A DNA stretch of 64,000 nt from Caldilineaceae bacterium (GTDB lineage Bacteria > Chloroflexota > Anaerolineae > Caldilineales > Caldilineaceae), in assembly GCA_022824025.1 (NCBI GenBank), contig JAJEBF010000050.1:1-64000 (forward strand). Reading direction: 5' to 3'. Under the pieces are notes generated by a model, which was not told the origin of the DNA, did not search any database, and saw only the letters and a list, made by a program, of their open reading frames with translations. The position numbers and the translations under genes are program-made. Shown here piece after piece: positions 1 through 12,767 of this stretch. Position 1 is the stretch's first letter. Each line of letters begins with the position of its first letter.

Positions 1-1
1 C

Positions 2-340
2 CAGTGGTTCATTGCCCAGCATCTGATTCCCGCGGCCAGACCGGGCGGACGGCCCCGCAGCCTGTATGCGTCTGGTGGTTAATGCCATTCACATCGGGCG
101 TCGCCAGCTTCCAACCGCGGGCAGTATCGACAACCAGGCAGTCAAGACTGGCCATACACCGGCAGGTGTGCGAAGCTACTTGGAACGTACTTTCGCCTGG
201 CTCGGCCTCAATCGGCGCCTTTGCAACGACTATGAACGACTGTCCGCAAGCCGTGCCGCCTTTATCCATATCGCTATGATTCGTCTCATGGCACGCCGCC
301 TGGCGCCTGATTTACCCTTCTCAAACATCTTCTTAGTGTC
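2..340 (+). pseudogene. IS5-family transposase remnant
   Basis: Decayed DDE transposase, cut by the window edge. The frame beginning at base 2 gives an N-terminal part around GGRPRSLY and then a stop. A second frame from base 66 gives VVNAIH and IDNQAVKTG, then jumps straight to the C-terminal signature ERTFAWLGLNRRLCNDYE and AMIRLMARRLA. The catalytic core between these blocks is absent, so the copy has at least one frameshift and an internal deletion and cannot transpose. It lies directly upstream of rarA. The family call rests on the C-terminal signature, which is typical of IS5-group enzymes; the exact subgroup is not determined. Confidence 0.75.
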
Positions 341-412
341 CCTTCTCCGGGATTCAGTGAGCAGGCCGCGGGAGAGCTGCCTGGACCCCGCCAGCAGGAG
401 GTCGGTTTCGTC

Positions 413-2677
413 GTGGTGACTTATACACAAGGGCGCAAGCCGGCGGAGGACCTGTTTGCCCAGGCTCGCGCCGAACGGATCGACGCCAATGCGCCTCTGG
501 CCGCGCGCATGCGGCCCCGCACACTCGATGAGTTCATCGGCCAGGAAGCGATTCTGGGCCCCGGCCGGCTGCTGCGGCGGGCGATTCAGGCCGACCGGCT
601 GAGCAGCCTGATCTTCTACGGCCCGCCCGGGACCGGCAAGACGACGCTGGCGCAGGTGATCGCCAACACCACGGCGGCGCACTTCACCGCGCTGAACGCT
701 GTGTTGGCCGGCGTGAAAGACATACGGGCGACCGTGGCAGAGGCGCAGGAGCGGTGGGCGCTCCACGATCAGGGGACGATCCTCTTCGTAGACGAGGTGC
801 ACCGCTTCAACAAGGCGCAGCAGGACGCGCTGCTGCCCTGGGTGGAAAACGGCACGGTCACTTTCATCGGCGCCACCACTGAAAACCCCTATTTTGAAGT
901 CAACAAGGCGCTTGTCAGCCGCAGCCGCATCTTTCAGCTCAAGGCCCTGACCGAACGGCATCTACGCCAGATCATTCAGACCGCGCTCAGCGCGCCTGAA
1001 CGCGGGTACGGCGGCCGCCGCGTTGAGATCGACGAGGCGGCGATCGAGCATCTGGTCTCGATTGCGAACGGCGACGCACGCGCCGTGCTGAATGCGCTGG
1101 AGCTGGCCGTCGAAACCACCGCGGCCGAGCCGGACGGCGTCGTTCGGATCACACTCGCCATCGCCGAGGAGTCGATTCAACGCCGGGCGGTGCTGTATGA
1201 CAAGGAGGGCGACTACCACTTCGATACGATCAGCGCCTTCATCAAGAGCCTGCGCGGCAGCGACCCGGATGCGGCGCTGTACTGGCTGGCAAAGATGATC
1301 TACGCCGGCGAGGAGCCGCGTTATATTTTCCGGCGCATGTTGATCCTGGCCAGCGAAGATGTGGGCCTGGCCGATCCCCAGGCCGTTCAGGTGGTCAGCG
1401 CCTGCGCCGAGGCTTTTGACCGCGTCGGGCTGCCGGAAGGGAACTTTCCGCTGGCGCAGGCCGCGCTCTATCTGGCGACCGCGGAAAAGTCCAATTCAAT
1501 TCTGGCGTTTTTTGACGCGCTCGAGGCTGTGAGCAAGGAGCCTGATTCGGATGTTCCCAATCATCTGCGCGACGGCAACCGCGACAGCGAAGGGTTCGGG
1601 CACGGGGCCGGCTACCTCTATCCGCACGCTTACCGGGACCATTGGGTGGCGCAGCAGTATCTTCCCGGCGCGCTCCAGGGCAAGGTGTTCTATGAGCCGA
1701 CGGACCAGGGATATGAGGCGAGGATCGGCGTCGCGGTCACCCAGCGTCGCGAGGCGCAGCTGGCCGCCATGCTGGAGGGATTTGGCGCGCCGCCGGAGAT
1801 CCTGACATTCGCGCCCGACGGGTCCGCCCGCGATCGCTGGCTCCAGCGCACGATTGCGCAATCCGGCGAAGCGACCGCCGCGCTGCGGGACCGTATTCTG
1901 GACGGCGGGCCGATTGAGCGGCACGGCGTTGTGCTGGATGTGAATGCCGGCAGCGGGCTGCTGACGTGGGAGGCGCTGCGGCGCGCGCCGGAAGGCGGCG
2001 TCTACGCGCTGGCGTTTAACGAGGCGGACCGGCAGGCGCTGCAGGAGCAGGCGCGCAACCTGGACGAAGTCGAGCGGCCGGCTGTGCTGCAAGGCGCGCC
2101 GGCGGAGGTAGGGCAGCTGCTCGCCGGGGAAGAGGTCCGTTTTGATGCGATCGTCGGCCGCAACGCGCTGCTCGGCTGCGCGGATAAAGAGGCTGCGCTG
2201 GCGCATCTGGGCGAACATCTCGCTGCGGACGGCTGGCTTGCCCTGGCCGAGACGATACCGCGACATACGCAGAGAATCTACGCCCTAGCGGACCACTCTC
2301 TGCTGCAGCCGGAGCTGGCCGAGCGGCTGGTCGCGGCCGAGGAGGCGATCTACGCGGATGCCGCCGACGGGCTGGTCAACTGGGATGAGGAGACGCTGCA
2401 GGCCGCGCTTTCGGCCGCTTTCCCCGGGGCGGCGCGGGCCGGGCGCGTTTCGATGGCGCGGATCGACACCGACACCGATCTGCGCATTACGGATGCGCAC
2501 CTCCGGCGCTGGTTTGGCCCGGCGCTGGGCGAGCGCAAATCCTATGCTGAGCGGCTGGCGGAAGGGATGCAGCCTGAAGAGGTGGCGCAGGTTGAGCGCT
2601 GGGTCCGGGGCCAGCTGCTGAACCAGACGGTGGTCTGGCGGCGGCGGGCTGTGCTGATGCGGGTGGCGGCGCGGTAG
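413..2677 (+). CDS. rarA: RarA/MgsA AAA+ ATPase fused to a methyltransferase-like domain
   Basis: Replication-associated recombination protein A, a clamp-loader-like AAA+ ATPase that acts at stalled forks. Walker [10 protein letters not shown] is at residues 70-78, Walker B reads [18 protein letters not shown], and the sensor region is GATTENP. The ATPase and tetramerisation part ends near residue 430, the usual RarA length. The remaining ~320 residues form a Rossmann domain resembling class I SAM methyltransferases, with motif [11 protein letters not shown] near residue 506. This layout matches the recorded 'RarA/unknown domain fusion' type seen in cyanobacteria and some other phyla. Start GTG at 413 follows AGGAGGT at 396-402. 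No methyl acceptor can be predicted. Confidence is high for RarA and moderate for methyltransferase activity of the tail. Confidence 0.93.
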   Translation: MVTYTQGRKPAEDLFAQARAERIDANAPLAARMRPRTLDEFIGQEAILGPGRLLRRAIQADRLSSLIFYGPPGTGKTTLAQVIANTTAAHFTALNAVLAGVKDIRATVAEAQERWALHDQGTILFVDEVHRFNKAQQDALLPWVENGTVTFIGATTENPYFEVNKALVSRSRIFQLKALTERHLRQIIQTALSAPERGYGGRRVEIDEAAIEHLVSIANGDARAVLNALELAVETTAAEPDGVVRITLAIAEESIQRRAVLYDKEGDYHFDTISAFIKSLRGSDPDAALYWLAKMIYAGEEPRYIFRRMLILASEDVGLADPQAVQVVSACAEAFDRVGLPEGNFPLAQAALYLATAEKSNSILAFFDALEAVSKEPDSDVPNHLRDGNRDSEGFGHGAGYLYPHAYRDHWVAQQYLPGALQGKVFYEPTDQGYEARIGVAVTQRREAQLAAMLEGFGAPPEILTFAPDGSARDRWLQRTIAQSGEATAALRDRILDGGPIERHGVVLDVNAGSGLLTWEALRRAPEGGVYALAFNEADRQALQEQARNLDEVERPAVLQGAPAEVGQLLAGEEVRFDAIVGRNALLGCADKEAALAHLGEHLAADGWLALAETIPRHTQRIYALADHSLLQPELAERLVAAEEAIYADAADGLVNWDEETLQAALSAAFPGAARAGRVSMARIDTDTDLRITDAHLRRWFGPALGERKSYAERLAEGMQPEEVAQVERWVRGQLLNQTVVWRRRAVLMRVAAR

Positions 2678-2704
2678 GGTGGATAGATCTGCTTGGCGAG
2701 GATG

Positions 2705-2905
2705 TTACGAGCCCGTCCTCCAGCCGGTGCGGAAGTCGAGTTCCTGGATCAATTGGAATGTGTGAATACACTTCACGCTGAAGTATTCGCACACGTCAGG
2801 CAACTTGCGGTTGGACCGGCTTGAGCTTGGTTTGGAACGCTCGGTAATTACAACTGATCGCTTTTGTATATCCACGAGAGCATAGGCGACGAGAAAGGAA
2901 AGCAC
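2705..2905 (-). pseudogene. DUF4411 (PIN-like toxin) C-terminal remnant
   Basis: Only the last ~60 residues of a DUF4411 protein remain. The family's C-terminal pattern is visible: FLVAYALVDIQ, then VVITE, then KLPDVCEYFSVKCI. Intact members are about 160-170 residues, and the N-terminal part with the first catalytic acidic residues is absent. The fragment starts about 10 bp after the stop of the XRE-ImmA gene on the same strand, which is where a complete DUF4411 gene normally sits in this two-gene module. An internal deletion that removed the toxin's 5' half is the simplest explanation. A GTG at 2905 keeps the remnant open, but a 66-residue product would lack a PIN core. Confidence 0.7.
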
Positions 2906-2914
2906 GGAATTAGA

Positions 2915-4108
2915 CTATCGTGAACTGCCGGTCTCCAGCAACGGTTGTACCTGTCTGGGTTTGACTCCCAGGATCTGCGCCGCCCTGGATGTCGAAAGAG
3001 CGTCTGACGCCATCATTCGCTGCACCATCCCTATGATCCGACTGCCCAGTCGATGGCGGCGTACCCTGTAGTAGCTGAGTACAGTTTCATTCTGGCGCGT
3101 GTGCTCACGATTCTTTTCCCGATTCCGAAGCCACTCTTCACGATATGAAACCTTCAGTTGGTTATAGATTTCCCAAGCGATCAGATCGGAGCGATATGCT
3201 TTGTAGGCAATCATAGCGCGGCTCACCTTGAACTCGCTCGCGAGCGCACTGATTCGCTCTGTGATGTTGCCGATTTGGACACTACGGTTGAGAGCAAGTT
3301 GCTCCAAGTCCCTCGCAGGCAGCAGGAATTCTCCGGCAACATCGTTGCAGAACTGCTCTACCTCGTTCTCCGCATTGGATCCGCTGATCCCGGTATGACC
3401 GAGCAGCAGGTGCACGGTTTCGTGCAACAGGGTGAATGACCAGGCCGGTCTGGCGTCCCGGTCGTTGATTACGATAAAGGGAGCTACTTCGTCGGCGATA
3501 GAGAATCCTCGAAAGATGGTCGTATTAAGCTCGGTGACGTAGTTGCCCAAATCCCCTTTAAGCAGAACAAAAATACCCGCATCTTCGGCGCGTCTGCGCA
3601 ACAGGGCAAAAGCGGCGGACGCGTCCCGCTGGGCGCGATAGGCCGCCGCATCAAGGCCCAGCAGCCCCTGCAATGACTCCAAGACCGCCGTGCGCCCATC
3701 CTCCATCCGGCGGGAGCCGACGAAAGGGAGCGGCGCCGCTTCATCCTCGTCCTCCATGATGACGCGCACCATGCTCTGGCGCGCTCTAATCTCCCGGATC
3801 AAAGCGTCCAACAGCGCTTCTTCAGGGGAATGGGCGCCTTCTGGCAGGGTGCGGAAGTCCACCCCCCGGTCGCTCTTCCGCGGCGGCTTGGAGAGGTAAA
3901 AGGTGAGCAGGGGCCGGCGGTACTGGCCCGCCATTTTGACCAGTTGGGGACGGGTCGGCTCCTTCTTCCCGCGTTCAATAGAGGCCAGCTTCTCCGCCGC
4001 AGTGGAACTGGAACTATCCTTAAAGCCCAGCTTCCTGGCCGCCTCCTTTTGGGAAAGACCGGCCGTCTCGCGGGCCCAGACCATGATTTCCGGGTTGACC
4101 TTGGGCAT
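2915..4108 (-). CDS. XRE-HTH regulator with ImmA/IrrE-type metallopeptidase domain
   Basis: Predicted DNA-binding protease of 397 residues. An XRE helix-turn-helix occupies about residues 8-60, with GLSQKEAARKLGF and the IERGKKEPTRPQL tail. A COG2856/ImmA-IrrE zinc peptidase domain follows, with HETVH at 229-233 and a downstream EVEQFCNDVAGEFLLP helix that supplies the third metal ligand. The last ~50 residues (TSRAAQILGVKPRQV) look like a second small helical DNA-binding motif. In the family such proteins control a neighbouring DUF4411 toxin gene or prophage promoters. Here the neighbour is truncated, so the protein is probably a stand-alone regulator or a relic of the module. Start ATG at 4108 is 73 bp downstream of the secA stop. 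Confidence 0.88.
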   Translation of the reverse strand: MPKVNPEIMVWARETAGLSQKEAARKLGFKDSSSSTAAEKLASIERGKKEPTRPQLVKMAGQYRRPLLTFYLSKPPRKSDRGVDFRTLPEGAHSPEEALLDALIREIRARQSMVRVIMEDEDEAAPLPFVGSRRMEDGRTAVLESLQGLLGLDAAAYRAQRDASAAFALLRRRAEDAGIFVLLKGDLGNYVTELNTTIFRGFSIADEVAPFIVINDRDARPAWSFTLLHETVHLLLGHTGISGSNAENEVEQFCNDVAGEFLLPARDLEQLALNRSVQIGNITERISALASEFKVSRAMIAYKAYRSDLIAWEIYNQLKVSYREEWLRNREKNREHTRQNETVLSYYRVRRHRLGSRIIGMVQRMMASDALSTSRAAQILGVKPRQVQPLLETGSSR

Positions 4109-4181
4109 CGTGCCGCGCCCCTTCCTCTTGCCCCTTCGCAGCCGTCGCGGTTGGCAGGCGCGGCCCGTCCAGGCCAGGTAG

Positions 4182-7118
<2,937 letters not shown>

Positions 7119-7437
7119 TTTGCATCCTTCTGTTTGCCCATTGCATCCTGCAACGGTTCGGACATTCAGCGACGGGCAAATACGATGGGGCTTCCCGCCT
7201 CCTGTTACGCAATACGAAGCAAGGAGGGAGGCGGTTTGTCAAAGTGAAAGCGCATGCGTCCCGTCAGCCCCCCAATCACATGGATCGCAGCCCAAGCTGC
7301 CCCGCCTATTCTACCATGTACGGGCAAACCGCCAATAGCAGACGATCCTGCTTCAATTTCGGGGCATCCGCTTTCTCTTCGCGCGGCAACGCCCACAGGA
7401 GAAGAATAACAGTTCAGTACATACTTTCAGCGTTCTA

Positions 7438-7446
7438 TGCTACAAT
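7438..7446 (+). promoter_or_regulatory. Extended -10 promoter upstream of the LysM gene
   Basis: TG at 7438-7439, one base, then TACAAT at 7441-7446: an extended -10 element of a sigma-70-type promoter with no convincing -35. It is the best promoter in the 397-bp space between the divergent secA and LysM genes. Transcription would begin close to 7453, exactly at the base of the hairpin 7454-7483. Confidence 0.45.
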
Positions 7447-7453
7447 GTTGCCG

Positions 7454-7483
7454 TGGCCAGTGGCGCGTGGTATCCACTGGCCA
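7454..7483 (+). promoter_or_regulatory. Perfect 10-bp inverted repeat in the leader of the LysM gene
   Basis: Arms tggccagtgg (7454-7463) and ccactggcca (7474-7483) are exact complements separated by ten bases. The hairpin would form at the very 5' end of a transcript from the extended -10 at 7438-7446 and ends 32 bp before the LysM start codon. It could be an mRNA-stabilising 5' structure or an operator. The arm sequence also resembles the dispersed AGTGGTCAGTGG repeats of this window. Confidence 0.45.
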
Positions 7484-7515
7484 TCGTTTCCCTGGCCACA
7501 GGCTATCGCGGTTAA

Positions 7516-8277
7516 ATGAATCGCCGTCTTCTCATTTTTTTTATCCTTGTCAACGCATTTGTCAGTCTGGCGATTGCCATGACCGTTGTTTGGATAGCGG
7601 AGCAGCGGCGACCCAGGCCGGAGGAGTTGGTCGTGCCCGCCACACCGGCGCCGGCGGCCGTTCAGATCGCAACGCCAGCGTCCGGCAATGCGCAGGCGGC
7701 CCAGGAGGCGGGGCCTTCCGCGCCTGCCACCCCGACCGAGGTCGCGCCCTCGCCTGAACCGGGCGAGACCGAGATCTATACCGTCAAGGGAGGGGACAGT
7801 CTGTCAGCCATCGCGGCGCGTTTCGGTGTCTCTCCGGACCGGCTGATGGAGATAAACGATATCACGGATCCGAATCTGGTCTTTATCGGCCAGCGCCTGA
7901 TCATTCCCGTCTCCCAGCAAGGAGGCGGCGCGCAAGGGAACAGCGCGGTCGGCCTGCCGCAGCGGGGCCTGCAACTGCATATTGACGATGCCGGCGAGCT
8001 GGCCACAGAGTCGGTGCAGGTCGCCAACGACAGCGACGCCGCCGTTGACCTGCAGGGCTGGTCCCTCAGCAGCGACGGGGGGCCGCTCTATACCTTCGGC
8101 AACGCCCTTCTGTTGCCCGGCAGTTGGATCTTTCTGCACACCGGCACAGGGGAGGACAACAGCGTCAACCGCTATTGGGGCCAGGATTCAGCGGTCTGGC
8201 AAGGCGGCGCCACCGTCGTTCTGCGCGACGCCAGCGGGGAGCTGATCGCCCAGCAAACGGTTGGCGGCAGCGAATGA
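7516..8277 (+). CDS. Membrane-anchored LysM and lamin-tail domain protein
   Basis: Envelope protein of 253 residues. Residues 6-27 form a hydrophobic N-terminal anchor (IFFILVNAFVSLAIAMTVVW). A Pro/Ala-rich linker follows, then a LysM peptidoglycan-binding domain (YTVKGGDSLSAIAARFGV through GQRLIIP, about 92-137). The C-terminal half is a lamin-tail (LTD) beta sandwich with the family pattern DLQGWSLSSDGG, a FGNALLLPGSW strand and a final RDASGELI strand. LTD domains are common in extracytoplasmic proteins of Chloroflexota and relatives. A wall-associated scaffold or adhesin is likely; no catalytic residues are visible. It opens a five-gene co-directional run with gaps of about 32 bp to the next gene. 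Confidence 0.85.
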   Translation: MNRRLLIFFILVNAFVSLAIAMTVVWIAEQRRPRPEELVVPATPAPAAVQIATPASGNAQAAQEAGPSAPATPTEVAPSPEPGETEIYTVKGGDSLSAIAARFGVSPDRLMEINDITDPNLVFIGQRLIIPVSQQGGGAQGNSAVGLPQRGLQLHIDDAGELATESVQVANDSDAAVDLQGWSLSSDGGPLYTFGNALLLPGSWIFLHTGTGEDNSVNRYWGQDSAVWQGGATVVLRDASGELIAQQTVGGSE

Positions 8278-8309
8278 TCACAGGCTGTCGCGAAAGGAAT
8301 TGACGTTCC

Positions 8310-8915
8310 ATGGCAGAGAGTGAACAACCTGAAAAGCAGGGCAGAGGGAGGACCCGGAAGCGACGGTATTTTCGCCGCCGGCGGCGGAAAGGCGCCCAGA
8401 ATGCGGCCTCCACTGCCGAGCAGGGGGCGGTGAACGAGGACGACCAACCGGCGCGGCCGGCCCGTTCCAGGAACCAGAACCGCCGCCGCGGCAACCGGCG
8501 CAGGTCTTCGCGGCGGCGCAGCCGCGCGGCGCGTGCGCAAGCGGAGCAGGCGCCCCCCGCCGAAGAGGAGAGCCAGCCCAAGGTCGATGTGTACATTTAC
8601 ACCCACGTAATCCGGCCTACGTACAAAGATGCGGGAGGCGGGGAGTACCAGGCCGATCATTCGTTGAACCTTTCCGGCGCCACCGCCAGCGCGCCGGTCG
8701 GCATGGACTACCTCCTGGAGAGTATCGGGCAGCAGCTGGACGCCTGGTTCGATCCGAGCGGCGACGGGGCAACGGAAGACAACGGCGAAGGGGAGGCAGA
8801 CAGCCCGGGCGCGGACGCGGCCAGTGACGGCGGGTCCCAGGAGGAAGAGGCCGGCTTCTCTCAAGGCGCGGCGAATGGGGGCCGCGCCGATGCCGAAGAA
8901 TCTCAGCGTGAATAG
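8310..8915 (+). CDS. Arg-rich then Glu-rich low-complexity protein, function unknown
   Basis: A 201-residue protein not assigned to a known family. Residues 11-75 are extremely basic (KRRYFRRRRRKG, NRRRGNRRRSSRRRSR), which suggests binding to RNA, ribosomes or another polyanion. A short ordered core (about 90-150) contains VDVYIYTHVIRPTYKDAG and GMDYLLESIGQQLDAWF. The tail is acidic and Gly/Ser rich (EDNGEGEADSP, GGSQEEEAGFS). The core pattern, with a THVIRP segment, looks conserved rather than random, and the position 33 bp before asnS suggests co-expression with translation genes. The basic and acidic halves could neutralise each other. The product is likely real because codon bias matches the neighbours. 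Confidence 0.7.
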   Translation: MAESEQPEKQGRGRTRKRRYFRRRRRKGAQNAASTAEQGAVNEDDQPARPARSRNQNRRRGNRRRSSRRRSRAARAQAEQAPPAEEESQPKVDVYIYTHVIRPTYKDAGGGEYQADHSLNLSGATASAPVGMDYLLESIGQQLDAWFDPSGDGATEDNGEGEADSPGADAASDGGSQEEEAGFSQGAANGGRADAEESQRE

Positions 8916-8948
8916 AACCCCCTGCGCTGGACAACAGAGGATAAATCC

Positions 8949-10292
8949 GTGGACAAAGTAATCACGATCCGGCAGATGTCCGCGCATGTGGGCGAGGCTG
9001 TCACCCTGGAGGGCTGGCTTTACAGCAAGACGGGCAAAGGCCGGCTCCAGTTTCTCCAGGTACGCGACGGCAGCGGCGTCTGCCAGGCGGTTGTGTTCAA
9101 AGGCAATGTCAGCGCAGAGACGTTCGAGCTCGCCCGCGCGCTTACCCAGGAAAGCAGCCTGCGCGTTACCGGTACCGTCAAAGCCGATGCACGCGCGCCC
9201 GGCATCCCCGGCGGCTATGAACTGGACGTGACTGCCCTGGACGCGGCGCAGATCGCGGATGAGTACCCCATCCAACCCAAAGAGCATGGCGTCGAGTTTC
9301 TCGTCAAGAACCGCCATTTGTGGATTCGCTCCAGCCGGCAGTGGGCGATATTGCGGGTACGGGCCACCGTCGTTCGCGCGATCCGCGACTGGTTGGACGA
9401 CAACGGCTACCTCAACGTGGACACGCCGATCCTCACCCCCAACGCCGCCGAAGGCACTACGACCCTCTTCGAAATCGATTTCCACGGTGAGCCGGCCTAT
9501 CTGGCCCAGACCGGTCAGCTCTACAGCGAAGCCACGATCCTGGCCTTTGGCAAAGTCTACTGCTTCGGCCCGACTTTCCGCGCGGAAAAGAGCAAGACGC
9601 GCCGCCATCTGCAAGAGTTTTGGATGGTGGAGCCCGAGATCGCTTTCTGCGACCTGAACGGGCTGATGGAGATCGAGGAGCAGTTCGTCAGCCATATCGT
9701 CCAGCGCTGCCTGGAGGAAAATGCCGAAGAGCTGAAGCTGCTGGAACGGGATACCTCGGCCCTGGAGCGGGTGACGCCCAGCTTTCCGCGCATCCATTAC
9801 GACGAGGCCGTGGACATGGTCAACCGCGCCGCCGCCGCCGGCGAACTGGTGCCCGGCTATGAGGACAAGGTGCCGCATATCGAGTGGGGCGATGACTTTG
9901 GCAGCCCGCACGAGACCTACATTGCCGCCCAGTTCGAAAAGCCGGTCTTTGTTCATCACTATCCAACGCAGGTGAAGGCCTTCTACATGGAGCCCGAACC
10001 CGACCGGCCGGAGGTCTGCCGCAGCGTCGATCTGCTGGCGCCGGAAGGGTACGGCGAGATCACCGGCGGCAGTGAGCGTATGGCCGATGTAGACAAACTG
10101 GTCGCCGGCATTGAGGAGCACGGGCTGCCGATGGCCGCGTTTGACTGGTATGTTGATCTGCGCCGGTACGGCACGGTTGTGCATAGCGGTTTCGGCCTGG
10201 GCCTGGAGCGGACCGTCGCCTGGATCTGCGGCGTGACGCATCTGCGGGAGACGATCGCTTTCCCGCGCACGCTTGGCTCAATGCGCCCCTAG
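8949..10292 (+). CDS. asnS: Asparaginyl-tRNA synthetase
   Basis: Class IIb aminoacyl-tRNA synthetase charging tRNA-Asn, 447 residues. An N-terminal OB-fold anticodon-binding domain ([18 protein letters not shown]) is followed by the class II core. Motif 2 is [20 protein letters not shown] and motif 3 is [15 protein letters not shown]. The EKS/KTRRH context fits AsnRS better than AspRS. GTG start at 8949 follows AGAGGA at 8935-8940. The presence of gatB elsewhere in the window shows the organism also has an amidotransferase route, probably for Gln-tRNA. It is third in the five-gene run and is followed after 42 bp by the WecA-like gene. Confidence 0.96.
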   Translation: MDKVITIRQMSAHVGEAVTLEGWLYSKTGKGRLQFLQVRDGSGVCQAVVFKGNVSAETFELARALTQESSLRVTGTVKADARAPGIPGGYELDVTALDAAQIADEYPIQPKEHGVEFLVKNRHLWIRSSRQWAILRVRATVVRAIRDWLDDNGYLNVDTPILTPNAAEGTTTLFEIDFHGEPAYLAQTGQLYSEATILAFGKVYCFGPTFRAEKSKTRRHLQEFWMVEPEIAFCDLNGLMEIEEQFVSHIVQRCLEENAEELKLLERDTSALERVTPSFPRIHYDEAVDMVNRAAAAGELVPGYEDKVPHIEWGDDFGSPHETYIAAQFEKPVFVHHYPTQVKAFYMEPEPDRPEVCRSVDLLAPEGYGEITGGSERMADVDKLVAGIEEHGLPMAAFDWYVDLRRYGTVVHSGFGLGLERTVAWICGVTHLRETIAFPRTLGSMRP

Positions 10293-10334
10293 GCCCAGGG
10301 AGCGCCCGCTCCCAAGCCCTATCCGGTCACGACT

Positions 10335-11420
10335 GTGTTCTACCTCTCGATTCTTCTCGCCGGCCTGATCCTCTCCATCATCCTTACCCCTGTTTCCGTA
10401 TGGCTAGGCGTCCGGCTCGGTCTGGTGGATCGTCCTGGCGAGCGGCGCAAACACACCGGTGTCGTGCCGCGCACCGGCGGTCTGGCCCTCTTCGCCGCCT
10501 TTACCCTGACCGTGATCGCGCTCCTTCTGCTCATGGCAGGAGCGCTGCCCCAGCTTGATGCCTCCTGGCTGCCGCCCCAGAACGACCCGAAGGAGAGCCG
10601 CCGCTTTATCGCTCTGCTGATCGGGGGCGCCTTCTGCGCGCTGGCCGGTTTTCTCGATGACCGCTACGAGTTCTCCTCGGGCCCCCAATACGTAATTCAG
10701 GCCGTTGCCGGCCTGATTGCCATCGCCGGCCTGATCTTTATCAAGCATGTCAACAATCCGTTCGCAAGCGGGTTTCTCTTCGGACCGGATGGATTCCCTT
10801 GGTGGCTGGTCGGCCCGTTGACGCTGTTCTGGTTTATGGGAATGATGAACACCGTCAATTTTCTCGACGGGCTGAACGGCCTGGTCGCCGGCGTCACCGT
10901 GATTTTCTGCGCGATTCTCAGCATTCATATGATCTTCATCATCAAGCCGCCCCAGCTGAGCGTGGCGGTTCTGCCGGTTGCGCTGCTCGGCGTCGGCGTG
11001 GGCTTTCTGTTCTTCAACTTTGCCCCGGCGCGGGTCTTCATGGGCAGCAGCGGCAGCTACTTTCTCGGTTTTATCCTGGCCGCGCTGGGGATCATCGGCG
11101 GGGCCAGGCTTGCGACGGTCCTTCTGATTCTCGGGCTGCCGATTCTGGACGTTGTGTGGCTGATCTACAGCCGCCTGCGGCGGGGCGTGTCTGTGGGCCA
11201 GGGGGGCCGCGATCATCTGCACCTGCGCCTGCGCGACAAAGGCCTGGAGGAGCGGACCATCGTGGTCGGCTATTGGGCCTTCTGCGCGCTTTTCGGCGGC
11301 CTGACCCTGTTGCTGGATGATCGCCTCTACAAATTGGTGGCGCTGATCGGACTGGCCATCGTCGGCCTGATCGTGTTGCTGTGGGCAGCGCGGCCGTCAA
11401 CTTTGAGCGAAGACAGATGA
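10335..11420 (+). CDS. WecA/TagO/MraY-family polyprenyl-phosphate sugar-phosphate transferase
   Basis: Integral membrane glycosyltransferase family 4 enzyme of 361 residues. It is predicted to move a HexNAc-1-phosphate from a UDP-sugar to undecaprenyl phosphate and so start synthesis of a surface polymer. The signature FLDDRYEF (first DD motif), the [15 protein letters not shown] motif and the cytoplasmic [11 protein letters not shown] loop, the His motif typical of WecA-like members, are all visible, with about ten hydrophobic helices. The motif pattern favours WecA/TagO over MraY. GTG start at 10335. Its stop overlaps the tsaD start (ATGA at 11417-11420), so the two genes are translationally coupled. 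Confidence is high for the family and low for the exact sugar. Confidence 0.92.
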   Translation: MFYLSILLAGLILSIILTPVSVWLGVRLGLVDRPGERRKHTGVVPRTGGLALFAAFTLTVIALLLLMAGALPQLDASWLPPQNDPKESRRFIALLIGGAFCALAGFLDDRYEFSSGPQYVIQAVAGLIAIAGLIFIKHVNNPFASGFLFGPDGFPWWLVGPLTLFWFMGMMNTVNFLDGLNGLVAGVTVIFCAILSIHMIFIIKPPQLSVAVLPVALLGVGVGFLFFNFAPARVFMGSSGSYFLGFILAALGIIGGARLATVLLILGLPILDVVWLIYSRLRRGVSVGQGGRDHLHLRLRDKGLEERTIVVGYWAFCALFGGLTLLLDDRLYKLVALIGLAIVGLIVLLWAARPSTLSEDR

Positions 11421-12742
11421 CCCCGGCGAACGCAGGCGTCTCGCCTGCATACCGAATCCTCGCGATCGAAACCAGTTGCGACGAGACCGCGGCTGCGGTC
11501 GTGGCCGACGGGCGCCGCATCCTCAGCAACCGGGTCGCCAGCCAGATTGAGCTCCACCGGCGTTTCGGCGGCGTCTACCCGGAAGTCGCCAGCCGCCAGC
11601 ACGTTCTCGCGATCCAGACCGTGGTCGAGGGCGCCCTGGCGGATGCCTCGGTCGCGCATGCGCGCGAGCTGGACGCCATCGCCGTCACCCACGGCCCAGG
11701 CCTTGCCGGCAGTCTTCTGGTCGGCGTCAATCTTGCCAAGGGGCTGGCCTTCGCCAGCGGCCTGCCCCTGATTCCGGTGAATCACCTGGAAGGGCACATC
11801 TACAGCAACTGGCTCTATACGGACAGTTCGCCCGCTGCCGAGTCGGCAACCTCCGCAGAGAGCGGCGCAAGCGGATGCGGCACTGCGTCCGACGCCGCCC
11901 GCAGCCAGCGCGGCGGCAGCGCACCGGAACAGTTCCCGGCGCTGATTCTGATCGTTTCCGGCGGGCATACGGAGTTGGTGCTGATGGAGGGGCATGGCCG
12001 CTACCGGCTCTTGGGCGCGACCCTGGACGATGCAGCCGGGGAGGCATTCGACAAGGTGGCGCGGCTTCTGGAGTTGGGCTATCCCGGCGGCCCGGCCATT
12101 CAGGCGGCCGCGGAAGCCGGGGATGCCCTCCGTTTCGATCTCCCCCGCCCCCTGACGCGACCGGGGCGGCGGGCAGCGCGCCAGCCGGACTCGCAGGCGT
12201 CTTCTCTGCCGGCCGTCCTGCCCGTGCGCGGCGAACACCGTTTCAACTTCAGCTTTTCCGGCTTGAAGACTGCCGTCCTCAACCTGATGCGGCAGCTTGA
12301 ACGGGAGGGAACGGAGGCGCGCCAGGCGCAGACAGCGGCCGATATCGCGGCCGCGTTTCAGATGGCTGTGGTGGATGTCCTGGTGGCAAAGGCGGCCGAT
12401 GCCGCGGGCGAGTTTGGCGTGAAGCAGGTCTGTATCTGCGGCGGGGTCAGCGCCAATGGTCTGTTGCGCCGGACCGCCGAACAGCATTTCGCGACGATCG
12501 GCCTGCCGCTGCGCTGTCCGCCTCTCTTTCTGTGTACGGACAATGCCGCCATGATCGGCGCCGCGGCCTTCTTCAAACGGCCGCAAGTCTCTGCCCGGCA
12601 AGGTTCCTCAGAGGGGCGCGAGCCCCAGCAGGCTTCGGAAACGGCGGCGCGTTCATCGCTTCACGAGCAGCCGCATGCGCGCGATCCCCTCGCCCTTGAC
12701 GTCTATGCAAGTCTGCCTCTGGTGGATTCTGTGCGGCTGTGA
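11417..12742 (+). CDS. tsaD: TsaD, tRNA N6-threonylcarbamoyladenosine synthase subunit
   Basis: Kae1/TsaD ASKHA-fold protein that transfers the threonylcarbamoyl group to A37 of ANN-decoding tRNAs. [11 protein letters not shown] (14-24) and the metal ligand pair HLEGH (123-127) are present, with SGGHTEL and [10 protein letters not shown] in the second half. At 441 residues it is about 100 longer than usual. The excess lies in three Ser/Ala/Arg-rich inserts: after residue 132, before the [10 protein letters not shown] block, and near the C-terminus. The start chosen is the ATG overlapping the upstream stop; an upstream in-frame ATG at 11381 would lie inside the previous gene. The first codons contain a palindromic GCAGGCG-TCT-CGCCTGC element. 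Confidence 0.95.
   Translation: MTPANAGVSPAYRILAIETSCDETAAAVVADGRRILSNRVASQIELHRRFGGVYPEVASRQHVLAIQTVVEGALADASVAHARELDAIAVTHGPGLAGSLLVGVNLAKGLAFASGLPLIPVNHLEGHIYSNWLYTDSSPAAESATSAESGASGCGTASDAARSQRGGSAPEQFPALILIVSGGHTELVLMEGHGRYRLLGATLDDAAGEAFDKVARLLELGYPGGPAIQAAAEAGDALRFDLPRPLTRPGRRAARQPDSQASSLPAVLPVRGEHRFNFSFSGLKTAVLNLMRQLEREGTEARQAQTAADIAAAFQMAVVDVLVAKAADAAGEFGVKQVCICGGVSANGLLRRTAEQHFATIGLPLRCPPLFLCTDNAAMIGAAAFFKRPQVSARQGSSEGREPQQASETAARSSLHEQPHARDPLALDVYASLPLVDSVRL
11431..11449. repeat. GCAGGCG/CGCCTGC palindrome inside the tsaD start region
   Basis: Arms gcaggcg (11432-11438) and cgcctgc (11442-11448) with a three-base loop. The same core recurs at 12768-12788 just after tsaD. It encodes AGVSPA at the N-terminus of TsaD, ahead of the conserved domain, which suggests insertion of a small dispersed element into the 5' end of the gene. 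Confidence 0.55.
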
Positions 12743-12767
12743 AGGATGAGCCGGGAGTGAACGGGAG

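Noticed and set aside
7237..7242. TTGACA on the minus strand as a secA promoter
   Set aside because: The expected -10 position reads CTTCGT. The promoter of secA is not resolved from sequence.
8172..10241. A 689-residue minus-strand frame opposite asnS and the Arg-rich gene
   Set aside because: asnS motifs 2 and 3 are on the plus strand. The minus-strand frame has no family pattern and covers several unrelated genes.
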